A stretch of DNA of 56,076 bases, from assembly GCA_027064085.1 (NCBI GenBank), contig JAMOQH010000047.1, positions 1-56,076 of the forward strand. The letters run 5' to 3'. Each line of letters opens with the position of its first letter. The first letter of the stretch is position 1. The notes under the pieces are model-generated. The model was not told the DNA's origin. It saw nothing but the letters and a program-made list of their open reading frames with translations, and did not search any database. Made by a program: the position numbers and the translations under genes. The DNA is from a bacterium. GTDB taxonomy: Bacteria > UBP6 > JAFGXH01. This document shows, piece by piece, positions 15,624 through 24,343 of this stretch.

Positions 15624-16232
15624 CTATTTTTTCTTTTTACCCTTTTTATTTTTTTGCCCTTCATTTTCTTTTTTAAATCTATAAATTTTAATTGTTAATT
15701 CTGCATCAATTAAAACTTTTTGATTTTTATAAACAGGCTTACTCATTTTTATATCATTCATATTGATAATTCTATTTGCTTCGCCAACTTTATTTAAAAA
15801 GTTTAATATTTCATGGAAAGATCCATTTATTTCTAATTTAATAGGCTTTTCAACATATAAATCTCTTACAATCTCTTTTTGTGGCTCTATATTATTAATT
15901 CTAACAAGAGTTGTATCCGCCATTATACCAATAGCATGAATAACTACATCTGTTTCCGTTCTATTTGGAAGCTTAGTTTGTTCTTCAATAAGTTTTTCAT
16001 CAATTTTCCTATTAATGGCTTTATCCATTTCAAGGGTTTTACTTTTATCATCATATTCCAACTTCTTTTCTTCAAGAGAGCTTCTTCTATTTAGAAGTCT
16101 CATATAGTCTTCTTCTAATGGGGAAAAGAAGAGAAAATAATTTATAGCACTAACCAAAACAGTAACAACAACAACAATGGCTATTTTATGTCCTGTTTTT
16201 AATGATGAAAAATTCTCTAAAATATCATTCAT
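15624..16232 (-). CDS. pilO: PilO, pilus inner-membrane alignment protein
   Basis: 202 aa. A short cytoplasmic N-terminus, one transmembrane helix (about 17-35), a coiled coil (about 38-80) and a ferredoxin-like domain (about 95-185) make the PilO layout. The Lys-rich tail after residue 186 is an extra. It forms a heterodimer with PilN. It overlaps pilN by 8 nt. Confidence 0.88.
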   Translation of the reverse strand: MNDILENFSSLKTGHKIAIVVVVTVLVSAINYFLFFSPLEEDYMRLLNRRSSLEEKKLEYDDKSKTLEMDKAINRKIDEKLIEEQTKLPNRTETDVVIHAIGIMADTTLVRINNIEPQKEIVRDLYVEKPIKLEINGSFHEILNFLNKVGEANRIINMNDIKMSKPVYKNQKVLIDAELTIKIYRFKKENEGQKNKKGKKKK

Positions 16233-16812
16233 TGTTTTTCCTCTCTTTTAATACACAATCAATTTTAAAAGCAATATATTTTAAAGCTTGAGTATATTTC
16301 CCTTGCTTAAGTTTACCAGTGTAAGTTTCAGAATGAATTTCTTTGATTTCAACTTTAGAAAATATATTACCTTGCCCCATTAAAGATGCAACAAAACGAG
16401 TTACATTATCATAAGATGCAGCCCCCCCTTTTAATTCAATTTTATTATTTTTTTTATCTAGAACAATCAACCATGTTTTATCTGGTATTTGCCTATTAAT
16501 CTCATCAAGTGTCTTTAATAAATTTTTCTTTAATTTTTCTAATGCATTAATTGCATTAATTCTTCTTAAAAACTCTTCTCTCTTCTTTTTTTCTTTTTTT
16601 AAATCACCAAGTAAATTCTTATATTGGTTAACATCTTTTTGAAGCTTATTTACCTTTAAACGTTGTTGTTCAACAAGTGTATTGTGATGAAGATAAAAAA
16701 CAATATTCCCTGTAATAATCAAAATTATTACGACTAAAAAAAGCATAAATTGCTTAAGTTGTTTTTTATACTTTAGTCCTTCTTTTATTGGTAATAAATT
16801 TAATGTAATCAT
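16225..16812 (-). CDS. pilN: PilN, pilus inner-membrane protein
   Basis: 195 aa. The N-terminus M-I-T-L-N-L-L-P is the conserved cytoplasmic segment that binds PilM. A transmembrane helix (about 22-43), a coiled coil (about 47-100) and a periplasmic ferredoxin-like domain follow. It is fused by overlap to pilM (TAATG) and to pilO. Confidence 0.9.
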   Translation of the reverse strand: MITLNLLPIKEGLKYKKQLKQFMLFLVVIILIITGNIVFYLHHNTLVEQQRLKVNKLQKDVNQYKNLLGDLKKEKKKREEFLRRINAINALEKLKKNLLKTLDEINRQIPDKTWLIVLDKKNNKIELKGGAASYDNVTRFVASLMGQGNIFSKVEIKEIHSETYTGKLKQGKYTQALKYIAFKIDCVLKERKNNE

Positions 16813-17867
16813 TAGCTTTCCACCTTTCTTAATGCCAACCCAACAGCAACAGTTGCTAAAATACCATTTTCTCTAATAAAATCAATATTAAACATTCTTG
16901 GATCAATATTAATATTATTAAATGGATTTAAATATTCAACCTGAATACCAGATGACTCTCCTAACCTTTTTGTTATGAGCTCTACTTTTGAACCTCCACC
17001 GGAAAGATATAATCTATCAATATCATCTCCAGCAGCTTGGGTTCTGTAGTAATCAATAGTCTGCAATATTTCACCCGCAATTCGACTAGCAACATCTTCA
17101 TATATACCATGCAATTCTTTTGAGTTAACCAAATTAGAATCACCTTGTAATGCTCCTAGTTTAATATTCTCAGCCTCTTCAACAGATAATCCATAATATT
17201 GAGAAACAGCTTCAGTTACCTCCATGCCTCCAATAGAAATATCTCTTACAAATTTTGAAATTCCTTTTTCAATAATATTAATATTCGTAATTGCTGACCC
17301 AATATTGATAATAACAACATTTTCATCATTATATCTGTTCGGATAATTAAATTCATAAACATTCTGTAGTGCAAATGCATCAATATCAACAATTGCAGGC
17401 TTTAAACCTATAGACTTGACAAGCTGATCATATTCATCAACCATATTTCTTTTTGCAGCAACTAAAAGGACTTCTATTTCCCCAGATTGATCTGGTACTC
17501 CTGTCAATTTTTGAAAATCAATATAAACATCATTGATATTAACTGGAATGTAAGATTCTGCATCCCACTTAATATGTTCTTCTAATTCATCATCATTAAC
17601 AGTTGTTGTTCGTATAAATCTCACAAAAACTGAATGTCCAGAAATAGATAATGCAACATTTTTAGTTTTAACTTTAACTTCTTTTAGAATTTTAACTAAA
17701 CTATCTGAGATAGCAGAAGTATTCATTAATGCACCATCAACAATTGACTCTGTTGGCAATGGAACAATAGCAAAACTCTTAAGAGATGTTAATTTTTTAG
17801 TTTGCTTTAAACAAACTAATTTCATTGAACTAGTACCAATATCCAACCCGATAATATTTACAGCCAT
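16812..17867 (-). CDS. pilM: PilM, actin-like ATPase of the type IV pilus
   Basis: 351 aa. It is a cytoplasmic actin/FtsA-fold protein that binds the PilN N-terminus. Phosphate-1 motif G-L-D-I-G-T-S-S-M-K (7-16), the SHS2-like insert with DAESYIP near 90-96, phosphate-2 motif V-I-I-N-I-G-S-A near 190 and adenosine motif Y-L-S-G-G-G-S near 288 are visible. It is the first gene of the operon, with GAGGT upstream of ATG 17867 and a promoter at 17894-17922. Confidence 0.93.
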   Translation of the reverse strand: MAVNIIGLDIGTSSMKLVCLKQTKKLTSLKSFAIVPLPTESIVDGALMNTSAISDSLVKILKEVKVKTKNVALSISGHSVFVRFIRTTTVNDDELEEHIKWDAESYIPVNINDVYIDFQKLTGVPDQSGEIEVLLVAAKRNMVDEYDQLVKSIGLKPAIVDIDAFALQNVYEFNYPNRYNDENVVIINIGSAITNINIIEKGISKFVRDISIGGMEVTEAVSQYYGLSVEEAENIKLGALQGDSNLVNSKELHGIYEDVASRIAGEILQTIDYYRTQAAGDDIDRLYLSGGGSKVELITKRLGESSGIQVEYLNPFNNINIDPRMFNIDFIRENGILATVAVGLALRKVES

Positions 17868-17893
17868 TTAAAACCTCATAACCTTATAACATT

Positions 17894-17922
17894 ATTATAG
17901 TTTTTTTAATTTTAAAAATCAA
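17894..17922 (-). promoter_or_regulatory. Promoter of the pilMNOPQ-aroQ operon
   Basis: On the minus strand TTGATT (17917-17922), 17-bp spacer, TATAAT (17894-17899). It predicts a transcript start near 17887, 20 nt before the pilM ATG. Confidence 0.65.
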
Positions 17923-17976
17923 ATTTTTGAATAAAAAGTTTTTTATATTGTTATTAATAGTTATTTTGGGTAAGAT

Positions 17977-19554
17977 TTAGAATCTACTTCTTAGATATAT
18001 TGCAAAGCCAAGTTTTTTTGTTTCACTATCACTTCTTATCACTCTTTTACTTTCTTCGTCTACTGTTGAATCGTTCTGATCAATTAAATAAGACAACTCA
18101 CCAGAAACTTCAGTCCCTTTTGATAACTCATAAAATATAGAAAATTTTAATGAAGTAATTGGTTTAACATCTACATCTGAAGGGAGTCTTACTTTATTTT
18201 TGGTTAGACCACCAGTAAAAGAGGATTGATCTTCTCTATCTTTTATAACAATGATAGAATCACTACCCTCGCCTTTATATGATGCAGGCATTTTATAACC
18301 ATACAAGAACCCCAAAGTCAAATGCTCCATCAAAGTATACTCTCCACCAATTGAAAACATTTTCTCTGTTGTTAATTTAGAATTACTAGTAATAGATTCA
18401 AATGCAGTTAATCCGGGAACATTAAACAATAAGAACTGAGGATTTCTCATAATAAAATCCATATTTACTTTAAATGAACCTGATGATACTCTAAATTTTA
18501 AATCAGTTGCCCAACCATTAAAATCAATTAAATTATCTCTATTATCTGCATCCCTTAACTGTTCTGTCAAATAAACGCCTTCAAAAGAAGCAACAAATCC
18601 TAGACCACTACCCAAGTCTTTATTTTCAGTTTTTTTTGCATCATCCTTTTTTGCGATATCTTTCAAATCATCTCTAGGGTCTATATTTCTGTAAACTTTC
18701 ATTACATCTGAAACACTTAATGTTGTATTATATCTATAAGATAATCTTCCCGAAATACCTTTTGCATAAATTCTATGTCCAAAAACATTTTCTTTATCTA
18801 AGTCTACATCATTTCTACTCTGTAAAGGATTTGTTCCTTTATCAAAAAGTCCAGCATGCACATCTAGTTTAATCATATCTGCCAAATCAAGATAAGCTCC
18901 ACTAAGAATTCCCCATGTTGTAGATATTGTATCCTTTGTTTCAAGCCCATTTGGCCCTTCTTCAATTAAGTTTGTATTAAAAGAACGAGTTTTAAAGCCT
19001 AAGAACAAACCTGCCATTTCACTTGTCCAACTAAATTTAATCCCAGGCACAGGAGTTTTTTTATTTATTTTACTCTTAGGCCACATTGATTGTCCTCCCC
19101 AAGATAAATCATAAGTCCAACCAAGTAAAAATCTATCTGAATTATATGGAAAAGCTAAAATAGAAAACTTACTATCTCCCATCTTGTATTGAATTCTTAC
19201 ATAAGAACCATCTTCTTTTAATTTTGTTAATAAGTCCCCAGTTTCATTATTAAAAACAGATAAATTAAATACAAATGCACTTTCTGTTGTTAATCCTTCA
19301 ATAAAACCATCAAATTTTTTATATACAACTAACTGTGACTCTGTTTCATCACCGGTTTTATATGTATTTAATCCTTCATTAAATAATTGAGTATTAGTAT
19401 CTCCAAATCTTGGAGAGTTACTTCTTCTTGATGTTTCAAAAATATTATCATCACTAAACTTAAAAGTCACTTGTGAATCAATCCAATCGCCAGCTAATAA
19501 GGTAGAACTCAGGCTTAAGAATACTAATAAAGATAAAATCATTGCTTTTTTCAT
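17977..19554 (-). CDS. Outer-membrane beta-barrel protein
   Basis: 525 aa. A signal peptide (1-21, ending LLAG) precedes many alternating amphipathic strands. The chain ends in Phe (FAIYLRSRF), the usual C-terminal signature for BAM-assembled barrels. Repeated short loops rich in Asp/Lys fit extracellular turns. No known porin family is recognised. It follows two lipoprotein genes by 14 nt, so it is the last gene of that operon and may act with them in nutrient (perhaps nucleotide or phosphate) uptake. Confidence 0.7.
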   Translation of the reverse strand: MKKAMILSLLVFLSLSSTLLAGDWIDSQVTFKFSDDNIFETSRRSNSPRFGDTNTQLFNEGLNTYKTGDETESQLVVYKKFDGFIEGLTTESAFVFNLSVFNNETGDLLTKLKEDGSYVRIQYKMGDSKFSILAFPYNSDRFLLGWTYDLSWGGQSMWPKSKINKKTPVPGIKFSWTSEMAGLFLGFKTRSFNTNLIEEGPNGLETKDTISTTWGILSGAYLDLADMIKLDVHAGLFDKGTNPLQSRNDVDLDKENVFGHRIYAKGISGRLSYRYNTTLSVSDVMKVYRNIDPRDDLKDIAKKDDAKKTENKDLGSGLGFVASFEGVYLTEQLRDADNRDNLIDFNGWATDLKFRVSSGSFKVNMDFIMRNPQFLLFNVPGLTAFESITSNSKLTTEKMFSIGGEYTLMEHLTLGFLYGYKMPASYKGEGSDSIIVIKDREDQSSFTGGLTKNKVRLPSDVDVKPITSLKFSIFYELSKGTEVSGELSYLIDQNDSTVDEESKRVIRSDSETKKLGFAIYLRSRF

Positions 19555-19568
19555 ATGTTTACTCCTAT

Positions 19569-20993
19569 TTATTTATTACATTCAGGGTCATTGTTTATCA
19601 TATTATTCCAACCACCCAAACTATCATCTTTTAATTTAATATCACATTTACTTCTAAGGTAAATAACCCATATATCGCTATAAACATGATGTAAAATACC
19701 TCTAACATAAGAAATTTGAGTTCCTTTTTTAAGTATTTTTTCACAATTTTCACCAGTACAATTTTCATCTTTATTTTGATGAAACATTAAATCAAATTCA
19801 CTTGCTCCATTTATAGAAACAACTCTAAATGTTGGTTTATCTGTTGCCGTAATATCTGTTCCAATTGGATAAACCTGCCATTGTGAATAAATTTTATAAT
19901 CTTTATTATTTGCATCAAAAGTACCAATTTGAACATCTTTTATTTCTACGATATTAGATTCGTATCTCTCAAGATTTTTTATATTGGTAGCATCATTCCT
20001 ACCTGCAACAAATTCAGAATGATCTAATTCACAAATAGGGATATCCTTCATTCTTTCATCTAGAACAGACTCATCTAAATCCATTTCACCACTAATCATT
20101 TCCCACAAAGGGAATCCCATTTCTGTCATTCCATTTGATATACCTGGAGGAAACTCAACCAAGTTACCACTAAACCAATCTAATTTGTGACCAGCTCTTA
20201 AATATTTAAAATCTTCTTCACCGGCACCAACAGAAGAATCTCCATCAAAATTAATTGGAGCATTCCGAGAATACACATACATAGTAGAATATCCTTCAAA
20301 ATTAGGATTTTTAATCCAATTTCCAGTTCCATCTTTAATCATACAAGCACCAGTATTATCTCCTGCTTCATTGATATGCATCCTGTCTGTATCAATAATA
20401 TACATACCACTACCACTTGCATAAATCACCATTAAATTTTTATGTGGATTACTACCATCCGGATCTGTATTTTGTGAAATTCTTATATAACTATCATTAA
20501 AGAAGTTCGAAGCATCTGCAGTACTATTACTTGGCAACTGAATATCATAAATATCTAAACCTTTAAAATAAAACTTTTTATCTTCATCAGAAACACCAAT
20601 TACGCCATTACCGCTATCCTCTACAATAATATAAGACTCATCAAATGTTTTTAATAACGAAACAGTTAAAGTGGTTTCTCCATCAATAAAATCACTAGCA
20701 GAAATATTACCAGGGTTACAAGTACCAGTAGAAGTATAAACTCTTAATTGATTTTTTAAATCTGTAACTTTTTCTCCGTAAAAATCCAACGCAGTAACTT
20801 TTATTTCTACTTGAAATTCTCCATCATGATATGGAATATTAGCAGGTAATAATTGAGTAGTTTCAGGAGCATTAAGAACATCAACTTTAAACTGAAATAA
20901 TTTTCCATGTAAATCAACTTTTCCTTGTTCAATTTCACCACATGAAATTACAAAAACAAGAGACAATAACATTAATATAATTTTTATTTTCAT
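19569..20993 (-). CDS. Lipoprotein of unknown function
   Basis: 474 aa. Lipobox V-I-S-C at Cys18. The N-terminal part is beta-rich (about 25-160) and the C-terminal part (about 330-460) resembles an extracellular OB-fold: YESNIVEIKDVQIG, then a KGTQ turn, then V-R-G-I-L-H and W-V-I-Y-L-R-S-K-C. The OB-fold call is a suggestion from pattern only. It lies 8 nt after the nucleotidase-like gene and 14 nt before the barrel gene. Confidence 0.65.
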   Translation of the reverse strand: MKIKIILMLLSLVFVISCGEIEQGKVDLHGKLFQFKVDVLNAPETTQLLPANIPYHDGEFQVEIKVTALDFYGEKVTDLKNQLRVYTSTGTCNPGNISASDFIDGETTLTVSLLKTFDESYIIVEDSGNGVIGVSDEDKKFYFKGLDIYDIQLPSNSTADASNFFNDSYIRISQNTDPDGSNPHKNLMVIYASGSGMYIIDTDRMHINEAGDNTGACMIKDGTGNWIKNPNFEGYSTMYVYSRNAPINFDGDSSVGAGEEDFKYLRAGHKLDWFSGNLVEFPPGISNGMTEMGFPLWEMISGEMDLDESVLDERMKDIPICELDHSEFVAGRNDATNIKNLERYESNIVEIKDVQIGTFDANNKDYKIYSQWQVYPIGTDITATDKPTFRVVSINGASEFDLMFHQNKDENCTGENCEKILKKGTQISYVRGILHHVYSDIWVIYLRSKCDIKLKDDSLGGWNNMINNDPECNK

Positions 20994-21001
20994 ATTCTCC
21001 C

Positions 21002-23026
21002 CTATTTCATAGTACGAATTCTATTAGAATCTTCAAAATCAGACAATCTAATTTTGTGTTTTTTTCTAATAAAATCAATAACAACATTTCTAATTTCAAT
21101 ACCAGTATCAACTTTAGTTGTTACCCTTGCGAGCATACTAAAACCACTACCACCTCTTGCCATATAATCATTAGTTGCAACTTCATAGAAAGCATAAGGA
21201 TTTAAAGGCTCTTTATTTTTACCAATTTTAATATCTTTTGCTACTTTATTTTTGCAATCTAACACCAATTCAATACCAGATACTTGAACCTGAGTTGCAC
21301 AACCTCTTTCAGCTGAGTGCTCAGCAACATAATCAAACATTTCCTGAACTTCTCTTCCTGATAATGTCATAGTTGTAATAGAGTTATTAAAAGGAAAGAT
21401 TTCAAAAATCTTTGAAATTTTAATTGGTCCCGTTGGTAAATCAGCTCTAATTCCTAAAGAATTCGTAATAGCAAAGTCAGCATCAACAAATTCTCTTGTT
21501 CTCATTGCATCACCGACTAAATTACCTAAAGGAGAAGAGCCTCCGTTTAGGTCAATTCTATTTATTAAATCTTCAGCAGAACCAATAGATTCATCAACAT
21601 TTAATATTTGGTACATTGCATCTTCATAATTTGCAAGCATTTCTGTCATTTTATTATACATTATGACAGCTTTTGAATCTGATTGATATAGCTCTTCAGG
21701 AATAGCTATTCCTTCTTTATATTGCTTAATTCTTTTTTTAGATGCTTCAATTTGATTATCTATACTATTGTCAATAGGTATTTCTCTTAAACTAGTTGAA
21801 ACAACCTCTAAACCAGCAAAATTTTCACCATCTTTAACATCTTTTAAAACTAAATTTAAAACTCCTAAAAATTTTAAGTTAACGCCACTGTGTACTAAAA
21901 TACATTTTCCACCATCTTTATTTATAATCTCTTGAGGTGGATCAGTTACTACATGGTGGTGACCACCTAAAATAACATCAGCATTTGATAATTTTTTACA
22001 CAATTGTTGGTCAACATCAAGCCCCGCATGAGATGCAATTACAACTAAATCGACTTGATCTTTTAATAAATCAATATAGTACTGGGCAGATTCTCTCATA
22101 TCTTCTGGAGCAAGCCCCATAGAATTACCTGCATCAAAAATACTAACCATAGATGCAGTATTTGCAAGACCAACAACTGCAATATCTAAACCATTTCTTC
22201 TAATGATATTATATGGCATAATAATGGAAGGCATTTGATTTTCAGCATTTGAATTTGGTTGACTAAAAAAGATATAATTAGCTGCAAGCAATGGATATGA
22301 AGTCCAATTTCTAACTTGCTTCATCCAGTTATTAATACCTTGATCAAATTCATGATTACCTAATGTTTGTACATTAACCTTTAGTAAACTTAAAGCTCTA
22401 AGCTCGGGCTCTCCTTGAAAAAAGTTAAAAATCGGGGCACCTTGATAAATATCTCCGGTGTCTATATACACCCATCTATTACTTTTAGCTTTTTCTTTTT
22501 CAAGTATATAGGCTAATCTAGCCATACCACCATAAAATTGACTACCATTATCATCATAACATTTACCATGGGAACTACACATATTTGCTCTATCTTCACA
22601 TTGAAATGCACCCTGTGTTTTATTTACACATTTAAAATTAACACATTTCTCATTACTAGTACAATCATCTGTTTTTAAACATTCATAACATTGATTATTT
22701 TCTTGATAACAATGAGATTTGCTTGCACTACAATCAGAATCAAGTTCACACTTTCCAGCTGTAGTAATAGGCTTACAATCTTCTCCTTCAGAATAATACC
22801 CAGGGTCACAATTACAATGAGCTTGTGGGTCCTGTGGAGCTAAACCTTCTTTTTTATCCCAAGAGTTTGGGGTAAATTGAAATGGAAGAATTTTTGAGTG
22901 AATATCTGTTGTGTGAAATAAAGTCAATCTTATTTCACTATCTTTTAAAGATACCCCCTCTTCATGTTTATATCTCCCACAAGATACAAAAACAAAGAGA
23001 AATAAAAGAAAAATAATTATCTTCAT
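21002..23026 (-). CDS. 5'-nucleotidase/UshA-family metallophosphoesterase lipoprotein with Cys-rich insert
   Basis: 674 aa. Lipobox F-V-S-C at Cys16. The metallophosphatase motifs are LFHTTDIHS (D41, H43), D-T-G-D-I-Y-Q-G (about 189-196), G-N-H-E-F-D (about 221-226) and G-G-H-H-H (about 354-358). The C-terminal 5'-nucleotidase domain has GNLVGDAMR and a Tyr/Phe-rich substrate region (IFPFNNSITTMTLSGREV). It likely releases nucleosides and phosphate at the cell surface or periplasm. Between the first and second motifs there is an unusual EGF-like insert of about 85 residues (71-156) with 16 cysteines. The start has AGGAGG and a promoter at 23057-23085. Confidence 0.85.
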   Translation of the reverse strand: MKIIIFLLFLFVFVSCGRYKHEEGVSLKDSEIRLTLFHTTDIHSKILPFQFTPNSWDKKEGLAPQDPQAHCNCDPGYYSEGEDCKPITTAGKCELDSDCSASKSHCYQENNQCYECLKTDDCTSNEKCVNFKCVNKTQGAFQCEDRANMCSSHGKCYDDNGSQFYGGMARLAYILEKEKAKSNRWVYIDTGDIYQGAPIFNFFQGEPELRALSLLKVNVQTLGNHEFDQGINNWMKQVRNWTSYPLLAANYIFFSQPNSNAENQMPSIIMPYNIIRRNGLDIAVVGLANTASMVSIFDAGNSMGLAPEDMRESAQYYIDLLKDQVDLVVIASHAGLDVDQQLCKKLSNADVILGGHHHVVTDPPQEIINKDGGKCILVHSGVNLKFLGVLNLVLKDVKDGENFAGLEVVSTSLREIPIDNSIDNQIEASKKRIKQYKEGIAIPEELYQSDSKAVIMYNKMTEMLANYEDAMYQILNVDESIGSAEDLINRIDLNGGSSPLGNLVGDAMRTREFVDADFAITNSLGIRADLPTGPIKISKIFEIFPFNNSITTMTLSGREVQEMFDYVAEHSAERGCATQVQVSGIELVLDCKNKVAKDIKIGKNKEPLNPYAFYEVATNDYMARGGSGFSMLARVTTKVDTGIEIRNVVIDFIRKKHKIRLSDFEDSNRIRTMK

Positions 23027-23056
23027 ACACCTCCTAAGTAGAAATCAGACGCCCTG

Positions 23057-23085
23057 AGAATAGTTAATATAAAGCAGATTGTCAA
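23057..23085 (-). promoter_or_regulatory. Promoter of the nucleotidase operon
   Basis: Minus strand TTGACA (23080-23085), 17-bp spacer, TATTCT (23057-23062), with predicted start near 23050, 24 nt before the gene. Confidence 0.65.
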
Positions 23086-23125
23086 TGATTTTTTTTAATT
23101 ATTTAAAAAAAATTAAATAAAAAAC

Positions 23126-23154
23126 TTGACTATCACCCGACCAATTCATACAAT
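23126..23154 (+). promoter_or_regulatory. Promoter of the 43-codon gene
   Basis: TTGACT (23126-23131), 17-bp spacer, TACAAT (23149-23154). The predicted start near 23161 lies just before the hairpin at 23165. Confidence 0.7.
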
Positions 23155-23164
23155 AAGTCAGAAA

Positions 23165-23181
23165 GTAGGATTTTATCCTAC
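23165..23181 (+). promoter_or_regulatory. 5'-leader hairpin
   Basis: Perfect 7-bp arms GTAGGAT / ATCCTAC with a TTT loop, starting about 4 nt after the predicted transcript start. It has no U run after it, so it is more likely an mRNA-stabilising or protein-binding stem than a terminator. Confidence 0.55.
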
Positions 23182-23211
23182 ATCAACACACATCATCAAT
23201 GGAGGTATAAA

Positions 23212-23343
23212 ATGGAATTAGTGAAAACAGAAATAAAAACAGAAAAAAGACAATTTGTATTAATTGATTTTCTTCCAGAAGATTTCATTAAAGATAGTGA
23301 TTTTGATATAAATGAAGAAATTATTCTTGAGTTAGATTTCTAG
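23212..23343 (+). CDS. Small acidic protein of 43 residues
   Basis: A perfect GGAGG (23201-23205) lies 6 nt before ATG 23212, and the frame runs 43 codons to TAG at 23341. The peptide starts M-E-L-V-K-T-E-I-K and ends I-I-L-E-L-D-F. It is acidic in its C-terminal half, has no Cys and no signal peptide or membrane helix. With the promoter and leader hairpin just upstream it has all marks of an expressed gene. It stands alone between the divergent nucleotidase operon and a convergent lipoprotein gene. The function is unknown; there is no modification enzyme nearby to support a RiPP precursor. Confidence 0.65.
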   Translation: MELVKTEIKTEKRQFVLIDFLPEDFIKDSDFDINEEIILELDF

Positions 23344-23421
23344 TTTATATTCAATAAATAAGCATTATTTTATACATAAAGAATAATACCACAGTAGTGG
23401 GCGAAGAAAATTATTAAGAAA

Positions 23422-24324
23422 TTACATCTTATCAAGCATTTTTGCAGGAATTTTAACTGAAGCTTTTAAGTAAGCACCATCAGCTTCTAATTTAATAGAA
23501 TCAAAAGCATCTTTAGCACCAGGCATTTGTTTATCCATTTGAGCAGCTTTTGCACCAAACATTTTAAGCATAGGTTTTAAACCATCAACAAGAGTTTTAA
23601 CTGCTTTTGCATCTGATTTTAAAACTAATTTAACTTCAATTGAAGATGATGAAACATTTGCGCCAACAGCTAAAACTTCTAATTTCTGTAATACTCCAGC
23701 TACTCCAGGAACAGGCATCATTTTAGTCATTTTTGATAAATCTTTTTTAGTTGATTTAGGAACAACAACAGCCCCTTTTGCTGAAGATGCATTTAATTTT
23801 GCAAAAATAGCAGCAAATTCTTTAACATTAGCAGCTTTTCCTTTACCGGCTTTTAAATCAAGGATTTTTTTAGTATTATCAACTGTACCACCAACTAAGG
23901 TTTTACCAACAAGAGCAAATCCAAACCCATCATCATTAAAAATCGTTGTACCAGCATATGCTAATTTTTTAAATCCTTTAGGTAGTTTGCTGAACATGTC
24001 TTTACTAAAACCACTACCATTGATTAAAACACCAAAATTAGGTTTTCTTTCTAAGTCTCTTAATTTGTCTACTGTTGCAAAAAGCGTAATAGATTTAACA
24101 TCAGATGGCTTAATACCTGTCATTTTAGTAAACATTTTACCTTCTTTGGTAACTTCTTTTTTAACTTTTTCTAATTTCATAAAATCAGAAACATTAATTT
24201 CAGCAATTGCATTTGTTCCTTCAGGGATTAATTTTGTATCTCCTGCTAATTTTCCTTTCTTCTTACAGGAACTAAAAGATAAAACAAAAGCCAAAGTTAA
24301 TAAAACTACAATAGTTTTCTTCAT
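23422..24324 (-). CDS. Lipoprotein, Ala/Lys-rich, unknown function
   Basis: 300 aa from ATG 24324, with GGAGG upstream. Lipobox F-S-S-C at Cys20. The remainder is a soluble periplasmic domain with two similar halves of alternating strands and helices and repeated L-x-A-G/A-V-x-V-x-x-S patterns. A longer frame to 24468 overlaps the aminotransferase and lacks a site. It is the second gene of an operon with the aminotransferase (19-nt gap). The short, simple residue set (many Lys, Ala, Gly) suggests high expression. No family is recognised. Confidence 0.7.
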   Translation of the reverse strand: MKKTIVVLLTLAFVLSFSSCKKKGKLAGDTKLIPEGTNAIAEINVSDFMKLEKVKKEVTKEGKMFTKMTGIKPSDVKSITLFATVDKLRDLERKPNFGVLINGSGFSKDMFSKLPKGFKKLAYAGTTIFNDDGFGFALVGKTLVGGTVDNTKKILDLKAGKGKAANVKEFAAIFAKLNASSAKGAVVVPKSTKKDLSKMTKMMPVPGVAGVLQKLEVLAVGANVSSSSIEVKLVLKSDAKAVKTLVDGLKPMLKMFGAKAAQMDKQMPGAKDAFDSIKLEADGAYLKASVKIPAKMLDKM

Positions 24325-24343
24325 AACAACCTCCTTATTATGA

